In this document: positions 1 to 11,684 of the stretch, in pieces | How positions within the stretch are numbered: position 1 is the stretch's first letter | How the letters are laid out: every line of letters starts with the position of its first letter | Source: Patella vulgata | Taxonomy: Eukaryota; Mollusca; Gastropoda; Patellidae | Length of the DNA stretch: 64,000 nt | Direction of reading: 5' to 3' | Assembly (NCBI RefSeq): GCF_932274485.2 | Contig: NC_065882.2 | Location: forward strand, 62,843,431-62,907,430 | The notes under the pieces: model-generated | Database searches by the model: none | The model's input: only the letters and a program-made list of their open reading frames with translations | What the model was told of the DNA's origin: nothing | Translations under genes and position numbers: made by a program

Positions 1-410
1 GACTGAACACCTCGTTGTAATAACCAATATTAGATTAGGATTTTTATTTTTTTTTATCCCACAGGCAATTAAATAGTAGTTATGTGTAACACAACAACAC
101 AATCGCATCGGGTAATAACATATCGATTCTGTGCTTAAGATCGAAAAACAACCCTAAAAACAATTTCAATGAATAGAGTTATAAATACGAAGCATTGAAC
201 AATTTATAAAAAAGGAATACCATCTTTAGTTGACCCCAATCTCTATTTAATGTAAATGATTAAAACATGTAATCATGTGCGATGTTCATATATTGATTGA
301 TGTTTTAAATGGCGTTGTACAATTAAATGATCTTTTTTAAAATGACATTTTCTTCAGTGTAGATAAGAGAACATTGATATTTCCGAAGACAAAGCTGGGA
401 CGGGGAGGCA

Positions 411-605
411 TTAGGTTTACGTCCATTCTACACAAACTAGGTCATTTCGGGACTGTTTGTACAATTTAAACAATTCGGGTGCGCATGGGAGTATTTAGGA
501 TTGGGAGGAAACCGGGGAAAACCCACGTGTTTTGGCAGGCGACCCTACTCCGTGTCACGTGCAAGCTTGGGATCGAAACCACACACTTGTCTAAATGGCA
601 GACCT
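411..605 (-). mobile_element. SINE family B, 5'-truncated
   Basis: Read on the minus strand, this piece carries the body of family B: the CGTGTTTTGGCAGG-type middle, the GTCCCGAAATGACCTAGTTTGTGT block and the GGACGTAAA end. The tRNA-like head is missing beyond about 605, where the sequence changes to unrelated AT-rich DNA. The reading frame at 479-694 is a shadow of this element. Confidence 0.8.
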
Positions 606-807
606 TAAAAAACATCGATTGTAGTTCAATACTTAGCACAAATCAGACTATTAACACCATAACATGGTTTGATATAGTCAGATACGATATATAGCTACGG
701 AGAGAGTGTAATGGCCATTTGTTGGTTTAAAGAACACAGCAATGAATCACAACCGTTTTTAACGAAAGCTATTTAACCATTTCTTTAGAACCAACTATGT
801 TTAATAT

Positions 808-1413
808 TGCTTTATAGTACTCTGTTACTTCATTTTCTAGCGGACACATTCCAGAATAATAAGGATATAGCAAAAATAATATAATTAACCAAACGTTTTA
901 GCAGATTATAGTAGATGGGTGTTATATAATTTATCTATGACATAAAGTCCATGATTCAAAAGTTGAGAAATGTACTTCCCACCTCGATACCCAGGCACAC
1001 GACAAGACTTATTAGTATAAACATTCATGTTAGTGCGGCATAAACTAGAAACATTAAAGTCTCGATATTTCATTTGAATTTTATGGAAAATATCCAATAA
1101 TAAACTGCTTTGCTTTATAGTACTCTGTTACTTCATTTTCTAGCGGCCACATGCATGAATAATAAGGATATAGCAAAAATAATATAATTAACCAAACGTT
1201 TTAGCAGATTATAGTAGATGGGTGTTATATAATTTATCTATGACATAAAGTCCATGATTCAAAAGTTGAGAAATGTACTTCCCACCTCGATACCCAGGCA
1301 CACGACAAGACTTATTAGTATAAACATTCATGTTAGTGCGGCATAAACTAGAAACATTAAAGTCTCGATATTTCATTTGAATTTTATGGAAAATATCCAA
1401 TAATAAACTGCTT
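808..1413. repeat. Tandem duplication, 2 x 303 bp
   Basis: Unit 1 is 808-1110 and unit 2 is 1111-1413. The last roughly 240 bp of the units are identical by eye. The differences cluster in about 10 bp near the start (GACACATTCCAG against GCCACATGCATG). The near identity means a recent duplication. Each unit holds a minus-strand open frame of about 63 codons (906-1097 and 1209-1442) with no family I recognise; because 303 is a multiple of three, both copies lie in the same frame. Confidence 0.95.
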
Positions 1414-1792
1414 AACCTCCGCTTTAATGTAGACAAAAACATTACTTAACATTTCATCAAAGGTAGATAATCTCCCAAGTTGGATTTAATCGAATTAAGA
1501 AGATACTCGTCAACAGATTTTAACGAAGATTAAAGGTGGTACTGATTTTTGACGACATTGCGTTTTCAATTCATCATACCATTGTAAATACAGACTGGTT
1601 GATATAGTCAACTCGCACACTAATATGGTTTTCTCACTAGATCAGAGGCTTTTGAGGAGAAATCCGAGATATTATATGCTTAATGTTTGAAAACTGTTAT
1701 CCTAGTCCCGTACTGATATTCGAAGATTAGTGTAGAAATACCAACTTTCATTTTCCAGGTGGGGTTTATTGCGATATCACTTATCGAGGAAG

Positions 1793-1816
1793 CCCCACCC
1801 CACCCCACCCCACCCC
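1793..1816 (-). repeat. (CCCCA)n tract, G-quadruplex-prone on minus strand
   Basis: About five CCCCA units. The minus strand reads four or more runs of GGGG separated by single T, which fits the standard G-quadruplex pattern. It lies about 100 bp upstream of a SINE head. No gene is associated with it. Confidence 0.8.
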
Positions 1817-1915
1817 AGCAGCAATAGTCACTCACACAAGAATAGCATGCCGTCAAGGAAAGCTTTTTTGCCCCCGAAAAGCTTAGGGTTTTTATTTGAC
1901 AATTTTCTAACAAGT

Positions 1916-2162
1916 TGGGTTGGATGGCCAAATGGTTAGCACGTGCGCGCTGTATCATAAAGTCTGTCATTGAGTCAACTGGCGTGGTTTCGAATCCCAG
2001 GTTGTACGTGACAAGGGGTAGGGTCGCCTGTCCAGCCTCGTGGGTTTTCTCCGGTTTCCTCCCACTGCTAAAGACCCCTACGCGCAAGCGAATTATTGAA
2101 ATAAAATTAAAACCATATGTTAGTCCCGCAATGACCTAGCTTGTGTCTAGTGGACGTTAAAC

Positions 2163-2197
<35 letters not shown>
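1916..2197 (+). mobile_element. SINE family B, full length
   Basis: This copy defines the family. A tRNA-like head carries an A-box match (TGGCCAAATGG, from about 1925) and a B-box-like GGTTTCGAATCCC (1986-1998). The body follows (GGGTCGCCTGTCC, then CTCCCACTGCTAAAGACCCC), then the conserved block AGTCCCGCAATGACCTAGCT and GTGGACGTTAAACCC. The element ends in (TC)16 at 2166-2197. It would be transcribed by RNA polymerase III from the internal promoter and needs enzymes of a LINE in trans. It encodes no protein; the open frames on both strands here are shadows. Confidence 0.92.
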
Positions 2198-2198
<1 letters not shown>

Positions 2199-2877
2199 AC
2201 GGTTTCGTATGCGTCAAGCATAAAAACATAATGTATTAGCTGTTTAAAGTCCTCGGATTGAGATATGACATTAGCTTATCATTGTATGAAACAAAACCAA
2301 TCTACAATATCATTTTGCATTATCCTTTTGCAGTTTGAGTCCCGAGATATTTGTGAATATGGATGTGGTTGTTCTAACTTAATAATTTCAGTTTATTAAA
2401 TTGACAGGTTGACCCTTGAGAAAAGTGAATCTTGATTTAAATCAAGACCAGGTGGAATCATACTTTTACAATAACACCAAAAGGTATGTGAACATATGTC
2501 ACAGTCAGATACGAAAACAAAAAAGTGAATTTAATTTCAGAACCAGCTTCCTACGACTTGGTACCACATATCTAAAATAACAAATGATTATAAAGTATCG
2601 CTCAGTGGGATGGGCGCATCAAATTCCTTAGTAAGAATTTATAAAGATTCCTTAAACATGTGTTTCTTTCTTAGAAATAGTTCAGGGTATGTTGCTAATT
2701 TGTGAACTAAAGTTAATGATGTTCACAAAAGGTTATTTTTATCATTATTTAATGATTGTTTAGATCTAATATTTCATTTGGTTCATAACATTGTAATTTC
2801 ACATGTTCTATGGAATTTCTCCACCTTGAAACTAGTCCGTTCCACAGTATAAAGAAATTCAATACTCGAGTTTAATA

Positions 2878-2970
2878 AATGAAATGTGGTTTAACGGCTT
2901 ACTTTTCTCCATGAACCAAGCTAATGAAGAAGTATACGATATGCAGTGTGCATTGGGGGAAATTTGGTGA
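2878..2970 (-). mobile_element. SINE family A, 3'-end fragment
   Basis: A degraded 3' end of family A: GAAATGTGGTTTAACGGCTTACTTTTCTCC, then CTAATGAAGAAG and GTGTGCAT-GGGGGAAATTT. The rest of the element is absent. Confidence 0.7.
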
Positions 2971-3016
2971 ATTAAGTTATAAAATCTGCATCATGGTTGC
3001 TAGACACTGCTATATT

Positions 3017-3055
3017 TTGATAACGTTGAGAGAACCCTCAACGAAACGTCGCTTA
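3017..3055 (+). repeat. Hammerhead-like hairpin motif, copy 1
   Basis: TTGATAA (3017-3023) is followed by a perfect 7-bp stem (CGTTGAG / CTCAACG, loop AGAACC) and then GAAACGTCGCTTA. This matches the order of a hammerhead ribozyme core (CUGAUGA, stem II, GAAA), with changes in the first box. Similar motifs are known near the ends of Penelope-like elements and retrozymes. The downstream TTATTGTGT-CCATA resembles the foldback at 43.7 kb. Confidence 0.5.
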
Positions 3056-3263
3056 AATTAAGATAGTTATTGTGTTCCATATTATGATTTTGTGTTTATT
3101 ACCTGTGTCAATTCTCAAATGCCATTCAAAGAAGATATTCTGAACTTTGTAAGCTGTAAAACAAATGGAGCCCAAGGAAAATGGGGGATAAAATCAAGTG
3201 GAGACAACTTAAAGATGTTGTTATATATTACAAAACTAGTATGGGGTAATTTTAATTAGCCTG

Positions 3264-3609
3264 GGGGCCACGGTGGCTAAGTGAGTAAGGCACTGGTTCG
3301 CTAGCTTAAAGGTCGCGGATTCGTTCTCGGTCATGGCCGAGAAAGTTCACCGAGATTCCCCCTTGTCAGTGATGCAAGACGGAGGGCCTGACAAGGAGAG
3401 CTGTCTAGTTGTTTGGATGGGACGAAAAACCGAGGTCCTGTCTACACATTGGCGTACACTAAAAGATCCTTTGACAGTTGGAATTCAATATAAGAGGCCG
3501 TAGCACTGTCCCAGCAAAATTCCCCCCATAGCACAATGCATGGCTTGTGTCCGTCTTCTTTAGCCCAGTCGGAGCAGAAGAGTCCGACGTTAAACGCCAT
3601 TTCATTTCA
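3264..3609 (+). mobile_element. SINE family A, full length, 13-bp TSD
   Basis: The best bounded family A copy. The 13-bp target-site duplication TTTAATTAGCCTG lies at 3251-3263 and again at 3610-3622. In order: a tRNA-like head (A box in GGTGGCTAAGTGAG, B-box-like GCGGATTCG), the GGCCGAGAAAGTTCACC linker, a CCCCCTTGTCAGTGATGCA body, GGCAGTTGGAATTC-type middle, CGTCTTC-TTAGCCCAGTCGGAGCAG, and the 3' GACGTTAAACGCCATTTC tail. It is a tRNA-derived, non-coding retroposon. Confidence 0.95.
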
Positions 3610-3622
3610 TTTAATTAGCCTG

Positions 3623-6600
3623 CTTCACTATAAATTTATTGGACCGGGAACTTTCTTTTGCTTGGGCCACGCTCTTCAAATAAAGCGTAAGGCCCTGCTA
3701 AGTCCTGGTCCGTTGAGCGCTCAAATAATAACCAATATTGTTGAATATCATGCAGGTTTCCGATATTCAGCTGGCGTTTGTGTTAAGTGAAAAGATGAAA
3801 GAAAAATAAAGCCCTCTATAATTTAATAATATAAAGATAATTCAAATATCTTCACGAGTTTTTAGTGTGGGCGTATTTTCTTTTACCGTTATTTTGTAGC
3901 ATTATCAGTGACAAAAAGTATAAATAGTAATTGGAAGACAATCGAGCCCTTTACATATAACTTTACGTTGGATGAGATGCTGTAAAATTCTATCTTCTGT
4001 TGGAAAACACCCATAATATATATAGTAGACGTATTATCATCACACCGGTGAGCAAACTTTTTAGGTGAAGGGCCAAACAAGGATTACAAAATGTTATTTT
4101 ATTGAATAAAGTAATACAGAACAAAGCACTTTATTATTAACATTATCCTTATCGGGCACATTGAAAAATGGTACTGGGATTTTTCAGACAAGATAGTTTT
4201 ATAGTCAACCTCTGTATCAACCGTTCTGTGCTTTTCATTCGGCTCAATAGTTATATTCAGAGAAAAATCAAATCATGTCAATTAAATCAAACAATAATGT
4301 AAAATGAAAGTAGACCTAAGTCAAGTGACGTCAATTAGGTAACCTACAGAGATTATCGATCCTACGCCTGTTTAGAGTTTGGGTCCAACAATAAGCAATT
4401 TCGATTTTTTTTTTTTGTATTTCATTCAGAGATAAAATTACTCAAAAATATTCAGACGCACTTTGGCCACCACAGCATTAAAACAATGGCAAAACCGCTA
4501 ATCAATGCACGATTTCTGACGTTCTATTAAACCTAGAACTACAAGAAATCCAATTCATGATATTTCATATTAGCGTGTGTTAAAATATGAAGACGTCCGG
4601 ACGGACAAGGGCGACGACACGATACGACCACGGTAAAAGGTGGGCGCATTTAAAAAAATAAATAAAAACATTTAATTGCAGTATCTTTCTCTTTTTTGCT
4701 CTAAAACATACTATTGTCTATTTGTTTATAGTGGACAATGTTTTAAGATACTATAATGGGTTTAAACCATATAAAAGATAGAGAAAACAGTTACCTTGAG
4801 ACAATAATTTTTGTTTGGAGAATTGTCGCTTTAATAAAAAGAAACAATCAAATTGTGATGATTTGATAACGGGTTATATGACCATATCAATAATATAGCA
4901 AGCTTAACACAAATCATTTTTAGATGGCCGTCATTTGACTCTGTACTACCTCCATGGTAAAATAGACCCGTCCACGTTTACAATTCATCGTGTTCTTGAA
5001 TGAAACGGTGGTAAAATTACGCGGAAGCTGGTTAGGAAAACGTCGTCTGCTTGTACATGGCCGGCGGGAGAAAAGTTCCACCACGTTTCTAAAAGAACGG
5101 ATGATAAATAGCTAACAGGCATCTTACATGTGCATTTAGAACCTTAGTTCTGTTGATTTAGACCTCGGGTGAATTTGGTCTTATTTGTTTGTCGATATTT
5201 GATCACGATTCACGAATCGACGAATTTTGCCGTCTGCAATAAAGAAGGGTATTGTGAATATTTTTACACGTGGAATAGAAAGTGATAAGTGTCGTCTACT
5301 TAATCTTATATATATATATATATATATATATTTTGAGAGTACGAAAAGAATACTGACAAACAACAGTCGATGTTTATTTGTCAGTCTCAGACATTAGATA
5401 CTTTGTAAAGAACTATATGTGAATAAAACACTGGAATAAGGTGCAAGTTTAGCTGTTAATCGTGAACTAGTGAGGGATTAATAACGTAAAACTTGAGTAA
5501 AGAGTGGAAGTATTAATATTTGGTAAGCAAAATTTCTTGATCATATGAAAGTTTTATGGCCGACACTGGCGGTACCCTTTTTTTGGATTTACAACTACAG
5601 ATGAACTAAATTAGCTCAGTTGTTTATTGTGCCCTCCGCTGTGGCCCCGATCTTTATGACGTCCCTTGATCATGACATTGCAAAGCAGGTCTAGGTAGAT
5701 AATGCTAAATCCAAATTAGGTGTGTTCTCATAAAACAGCATTTATAACTTATATCGACAAATTAGAATGATGTATTGCAAATTTAGCTGAGTTGCCGTCA
5801 GTCTTTACTTTAAAATTGTAGTTTCCGTGTACTCATTAGTTATTAGTCCAAATGTCGTTCCAGTAAAACGACACATACTTACGTCCATTTCACGGTGCTT
5901 ATGTAAAGTTGTATTCCGTAGTCTAGGTTTTTTGTCCTAAAGTTTTAATGTAACATTATCGATGTGTCCTTTGCAATTTTCGGAAAATGTCAATGTTTCC
6001 ATTGCCTAATCCATGCTAAGATATATGCTCAAATTGATTATTAAACATTTCATTAAGCAAACAAAATTAAAATTTCAGCGGTGGATAATATCCCGACTTG
6101 TACTCATCTGATTTTGATAAAAAGGGCAATCAAAGAGTTTAACGAAGATTTGGACCATATCCCGTATATATGTTGACAAATACTGAACGGATTTGAACCA
6201 TTTTTGGATTGGCATTACTTATAAGATTAGCCATTATTGCAGTTTCCAAAGGATTTTTCAAATGATACCCAGAGACTTTTTAAGAAATAAAAGACAACGG
6301 AATACCGATGAGTTTTTGCGAGCTTTTTTTCAGAAAATTTCTAAATAGAATGGAAAACGTTAGGGTGCATATTATATCCTTTTTGTCATACAAACATCGA
6401 ATGTCATAATCGTATAATTACCTTGGACGCAGAACCTTGGCTCTTTCCTTGCAAATGAATTAATCAACAAATTTGCTCACTTATTAGTCGGTTAATAAGA
6501 ACAATGTATTCCTGTTTTATTCTGTCGATATAACCAAAGACGTGTACATCCATGATCAAACACGATAATTAATGAATAATTAACTGCTACCGGTTTTGTT

Positions 6601-6823
6601 AACCATGTGGATAAATGATGGGATGGTTTTACTTGTTCATTCTTTTAGAAAGAAATCTAATTTAACGATTAATCTTTCATCGTTTTAATTCTGATCTTCA
6701 CAACAAATATATACATACATAAAGATATCTATATCAATGCAATTAAAAATGTATACGCCAACTTCGGTAAAAGTTATATTTGAATATTGACGAATTCCTG
6801 ATTGAAGATTATATTTAATTGGA
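3623..6823. other. Non-coding flank, nothing recognised
   Basis: AT-rich sequence without a supportable gene. It holds a (TA)n run at about 5308-5332 and short homopolymers. The open frame at 3889-4080 (minus) has no recognisable family and I do not call it. Confidence 0.6.
5308..5332. repeat. (TA)n microsatellite
   Basis: An uninterrupted TA run of about 12 units in AT-rich flank. Confidence 0.9.
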
Positions 6824-6831
6824 TTCAATTT

Positions 6832-7172
6832 AAGAAGGAACGACGGTGGTGCAGTGGGTAAGAAGCTTGCTCACTTAGCAGGAGGTCCGCGGTTCCATCG
6901 CAGCGTTGGTGAAGAAAATCCCCCCTGGACGTTCGAGCTTGGTTCCCCTTGTTAGCGGTGCGAGGTGGAGGGTCTGACAAGGTCAGTATCTAGTCATTTG
7001 GATGGGACGTAAAACCAAGGTCCCGTGCTCGTAAAACGACCCCTGGCAGTTGGAATTCGAAATAAGAGTAGGACGGACAAGTGTCCCACATAGTACACTG
7101 CAAGGCGCACGTTCTTTTTCATTCGCCCGGTCGATGCAGAAAAATAAGAAGTTAAACCTCATTTCATTGTAT
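6832..7172 (+). mobile_element. SINE family A, diverged
   Basis: The head GACGGTGGTGCAGTGGG and B-box-like GCGGTTCCATCGC are visible, as is the 3' AAGTTAAACCTCATTTCATT. TTCAATTT flanks it at 6824-6831 and 7173-7180, a probable 8-bp target-site duplication within longer imperfect similarity. Confidence 0.85.
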
Positions 7173-7628
7173 TTCAATTTTACAAGAAACGTTCATTGTT
7201 TTATCATTTGTCTGAACTAATTATCACAATTTCAGAGAATACGATGATATTTGTTTTAATCGACTGATTATTTTTCCCGTTAAAGAAGTGAATTGTTGTC
7301 CGGATCTAAAGTGTTCAAGTGATCTTTTTGTTAGAATTACAGCTGCTATTTTCACTATAAAAAATATAATTGGAAATTTTCTTCTTGAATAAACTGTTCC
7401 CATTGTTAATCAATATTGTTTCATAAAAGAAATATTAAATCGCCAGTTTCTTTAAATATGCGTGAGTAATTGGTCAACTTAATCCTATTTAAAATTATTT
7501 TAGATTCTTTGATTTGGACCAGGTGACCCACATTTTATTTTGACCAAAGTATTTGTTACCTTACAAAACTAGCAGTGTAAACTCCGATCAGATTTTGATT
7601 TCAGGGTACGCCGATCTTATATCAATTG

Positions 7629-8008
7629 TAGGGGGATCACGTGGCTAAATGGGTAAGACGCTGGCTCGCTAGCCTGGAGGTCGGGTGCTCGGTCCCTGCA
7701 TTGGGCGAGAAAGTTCATCCAGATTTTCCGGCGTGGTTCCCCCTGTCAGTGATACAGTGCGGAGGGCCTGACAAGAACAGCTGTCTAGTCCTTCGGATGA
7801 GACGAAAAACCGAGGTCCCGTGTATACATTGAAATGCACGTAAAAGATCCCTTGGCAGTTGGAATTCGATATAAGATTAGGCGATAGTGCCGCTGCCCGG
7901 GCAAAATTTCCCTCATAGCACACTGTATGGCGTATGCCCGTCTTCATTAGCCCAGCATAGGAGCAGAACAGTAGGACGTTAAACCCCATTTCGTTTCATT
8001 GCATTTAC
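7629..8008 (+). mobile_element. SINE family A, full length
   Basis: The A box TGGCTAAATGGG is at 7642-7653. The element runs through GACAAGAACAGCTGTCTAGTC and GCAGTTGGAATTCGATATAAG to AGGACGTTAAACCCCATTTC. ATCAATTG flanks it (7621-7628 and 8009-8016). The two long open frames on opposite strands here are read-through of the SINE. Confidence 0.92.
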
Positions 8009-8069
8009 ATCAATTGCAAAACATTGTGTTAGGCGCATAACAATAGTCTTCACGCTTTCAGTTGATTTA

Positions 8070-8125
8070 TAATGGGTTTTAACGCCATACTGTTCTGCCC
8101 ATGTCGGACTAATGAAGAAGCGACT
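8070..8125 (-). mobile_element. SINE family A, 3'-end fragment
   Basis: AATGGGTTTTAACGCCATAC-TGTTCTGCCC-ATGTCGGACTAATGAAG is the last 55 bp of family A on the minus strand, with nothing of the head. It lies 60 bp from the end of the previous plus-strand copy. Confidence 0.7.
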
Positions 8126-8906
8126 CTTTCAAGAATACCCCGTGGTACTTCTCATGTTCCGTATTATATAAATCTTAAAATCTTAAATTGTGGTAATTTC
8201 CTCTTTATAATTTCTCTTATGAATCTATTTGAAATTAATCTTGCTTAATTTCATAGTCTTAAAATACAAGAAGTTCTCGTCTGTGGAGCAATCTATAAAT
8301 TACGAGTGAATAATGGGGTTCCATATAAATTTACGAGCCTATTCGACTGAACAAACATCTTGCAAACTAATTTCCGTTGATAAAATGCCGAGTATTGTGG
8401 AGTTAGTTGACAAACCACTACAAGAAAAGTGTCAAGTTGTAATTAAAATCTACCAGTATTATCGATATTTAACGATACCTTCGGTTTTTGTCGGTATTTT
8501 ATGATTAATTCGTTGATTAGATTGGTCTGGGGTTATGAATATTAGCTATGTAATTAGTACCGACATTTTTATTGTTGCTAACAAAACGGCAATAGAGAAT
8601 ACCGAGCAGTGTTATCATAATTTGACCACCTTGTTCAAACACGCTATATTTTATCCCCAACAGCCGTTATGAATCATATCGATGAATTCATTACACCAGG
8701 GACCTGAAGTACACGAATCATGACACAGAAGGACATCATTCATCAAGCCACAAAAGGACATAGATCATAAGACACAACAACACTGACATTCAAAGAATAA
8801 AACAACAAGTGGAACAATGGGTACTTTTATTATTTTCTTGTTTTTATTATCCTGGTTGGTGTAGAAAAGTAGGAATTTCCTTCCATTTATATTACTGTAT
8901 TCATAA

Positions 8907-9202
8907 CGGGAGTTACGGTGGTTCAATGAGTATGGGGCTGGTTCACTAACCAGGAGAACCCCGCGTTGGTCAAAGAGTTTGCCCTGGTGTCCTTTTACCA
9001 CGGAAAATCGTCAAGTCCTACGGAATGGACGAAAAACCTGGTTCGTTGTATACTATTAGAAGCACTTTAAATAAAAATCGACGTAATCTTAGCGATGCCG
9101 CTTGGGCAAATTTCTCTCATGGCAAACTGTATGGTCTTGTACCCGTATTCATTAGCCTGTTTGGTGGAGAAAGGTAGGACGTTTAACCCGATTTCAGTTC
9201 AA
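8907..9202 (+). mobile_element. SINE family A, diverged
   Basis: Head GGGAGTTACGGTGGTTCAATGAG and tail GGTAGGACGTTTAACCC are clear; the middle has small deletions (total about 295 bp). No convincing target-site duplication is visible. Confidence 0.8.
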
Positions 9203-10194
9203 GTCTTCTTACTTTTGTGAACACAAACAGGAAATTCATTTTTATTTCATATTACTAAGTGCTGGAGAGGAAGCCAGGAAATCATATTGTCACATTACAC
9301 TATTATAATCCAAACACGGTTGTGTCGTGAAGCAGCATATAAATGCTTCTGAACAAATCACCACAATAAATTATACTTTGATCTGGGCTTACAACCGTCA
9401 ATATATGTGAACCAAAGGCTATATCAAATTCTAACATTAGACTAGACATAGTACATGAATAATCTAATTTAATTGCAATGGGAATATCGAATGCATAATA
9501 TATTCGTATTCTAGAATAGATGTAGGAATAGAGAAGAATGCATGGAAGTTTGATTTACTTCTGCATGAATAAAATATCCCTGGTCACAATATAATACAAT
9601 CAAACTGCTATATGTAAGTCCTTTAGGTTCCTCTTTGTCCCATTCACACTGGGGAAGGGGGGGGGGGTATATTATTTAATATGCTTACAAACTGTGGACG
9701 CATGCTCTGTTCAATACAATTTTATTAATTTTATTATAGCTGCTGCAGTGTTATTTACAAAGCTTGTGTGCCCACAGCGACATATCGATACGTTGTGTTG
9801 TTAACCATATGATCGTGTGTGTACCGATATATTCAGGCGATAAGTAACATTCCTGAGTCAATGAGACAACTTACAGGCACGCGACATTGCATAAGATTAG
9901 ATCCATGTGAAGGGATGAAGCGTATTGAGACATCCAAATGCTAGCTACTCCCCATAACCTTTTCTTACAAAGATTTGCACAGATTACAGGGCATTATATT
10001 AATCCTATACCGATCTGACAAATTACGTTCAAAGTAATATAGAAAATATGGAAGAGAGAAGCCCTTTGAAAACATGTCCCACATTTGAATAGCTGTCAAG
10101 AGAGAAATTTATAGAGAGAAATTTATAATGAACTGGTCAGTGATCCGTTATAAAGATAGCCACAATCATCATGAGACAAAGAATAAACTATACT
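9203..10194. other. Non-coding flank, nothing recognised
   Basis: No gene or known repeat was recognised apart from an 11-bp G run at about 9657-9667. Confidence 0.55.
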
Positions 10195-10209
10195 ACATAT
10201 TCACAATAC

Positions 10210-10574
10210 GGGAGCCACGGTGGCGCATTGGGTGGGACGTTGGCTCGCTAACATGTTGGCCCCGTGTTCGTCCCCTCCGTTGACAGAGAATATTCATCGG
10301 GATTTTCCGTCGTGGTTCCCCCTTGTCACTGGTGCAGGACGAAGGGCTTGACAAGGGACAGCGTTTATATGTTGTTCGGATGAGAAGAAAAACCGAGGTC
10401 CCGTGTTCACATTAGAGTGCACGTAAAAGATCCCTTGGCAGTTAGAATTCGATATAAGCGTAGGCTGTGGTGCCGCAGCCCGGGCAAAATTTTCCTCGTC
10501 GCACACTGGACTGCTCAAGCCCGTCTTCATTCGCCCGGTCGGAGTAGGACATTAAACCCCAATTCATTTGCATT
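10210..10574 (+). mobile_element. SINE family A, full length, 15-bp TSD
   Basis: Bounded by ACATATTCACAATAC (10195-10209) and ACATATACACAATAC (10575-10589), a 15-bp duplication with one mismatch. The head is GGGAGCCACGGTGGCGCATTGG and the tail is GTAGGACATTAAACCCC. Confidence 0.93.
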
Positions 10575-10879
10575 ACATATACACAATACTGTCGGTAGTT
10601 AGGTTTGATAATGATAAGTTCATGAAACTGTACGACGTTGTTCTAAATCGGTGTAGTAAGTAGTAGCGTATGGTTTATCGTCTACTTCCACAGTTGTGAA
10701 AAAGCAGGCAAGTAATTGTAGTAGCAGCAGTAGTAGTTAACGCCTGCATCCATAATATAATACACAGCAGAGTGCTGACATTCTAAGTGTGACAAAGTAT
10801 AATTGTTACGCCTAAAAGAAGTCCTACACATTCGATATCATTAATTCATAAATTATGGTCGAGTGTCGTGTCGTTCTCT

Positions 10880-10897
10880 AACGGGGTGGGGGTGGGG
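10880..10897 (+). repeat. G-rich tract
   Basis: GGGGTGGGGGTGGGGG, three long G runs separated by T. It may form a G-quadruplex if one run is shared. No gene is tied to it. Confidence 0.6.
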
Positions 10898-11382
10898 GTA
10901 CCCTGTGATAAGCACCATAGCACCATACAGGGTCAAATTGCCGCTCGAGCTCTCAACTTTAACACAACGGGACTGTTCTACATCTCATTTATCTCGATTT
11001 TTTTTTTGTATAAACAAATGAAAACATTCATATGATTAATGAGTATAAATGTATTATTGTATTATTCACTCTTTCATCTTCCGTCTTTCTTTGACTTGTT
11101 TTATTAAAGTTTTATTGTAATTTCCCCTTTCCGAATAACGAAACGTAACACAATCTCTGGGAAAGCTTAAATGAATTGTTCTTTGTCGTAATTCAAGATA
11201 CAATCGCTGTAGTCTGATCGCGCTGTATGGAATACGTTATTGTAATTTTGGCGCGCACTATTACATAAAGCTACAAATCACCATTCACAAAAAGAAAACT
11301 TAATAACAAAACTAGCTTGGAGAGTTTAGTAGATCCTAAAATATTATACATGTAAAGGAAAGACGACACAGCATTTTAAAAA

Positions 11383-11684
11383 AAGGAAATGAAATTGGGT
11401 TTAACGTCCTACTCTTTTGCTCCGAACTGGGCTAATGAAGACAGGCATACGCCATACAGTGTGCTATGAGGGAAATTTTACCCGGATAGCGGCACTACGG
11501 CCTACTCATGTCGAATTCCAACTGTCAAGGGATATTTTACGTGCACGCCAATGTGTACACGGAACCTAGGTTTTTACGTCCCATCCGGAAAATCTGGATG
11601 AACTTTCTCGGCCAGTGCAGGGATCGAACACTCGACCTCCAGGCTAGCGAGCCAGCGTCTTACCCACTTACCCACCGTGACCCC
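11383..11684 (-). mobile_element. SINE family A, minus strand, 11-bp TSD
   Basis: CATTTTAAAAA flanks it at 11372-11382 and 11685-11695. On the plus strand it reads from AAATGAAATTGGGTTTAACG to CCACCGTGACCC. An internal deletion in the middle of the body makes it shorter (302 bp) than full-length copies. The plus-strand open frame 11508-11813 is a shadow. Confidence 0.92.

Noticed and set aside
906-1442. Repeated minus-strand peptide in the 303-bp duplication as a transposon protein
   Set aside because: The GY-GGK segment is vaguely endonuclease-like, but no conserved catalytic motif is present, and the repetition comes from the DNA duplication.
1986-1998. GGTTTCGAATCCC as part of a true tRNA gene
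   Set aside because: No complete cloverleaf with a matching acceptor stem can be drawn, and the sequence continues into a SINE body and (TC)n tail.
1680-2139. Open frames of 135 and 74 codons on both strands, similar to frames at 49698-50088
   Set aside because: Both are read-through of family B SINE copies. Their similarity to each other comes from the SINE.
5181-5363. 60-codon minus-strand frame with an apparent membrane segment
   Set aside because: The hydrophobic stretch is a (TA)n microsatellite read as Ile-Tyr repeats.
7641-7989. Pair of overlapping open frames resembling frames at 10.4, 28.5, 31.5 and 46.7 kb
   Set aside because: All are family A SINE shadows; the shared peptide follows the SINE consensus and not a gene family.
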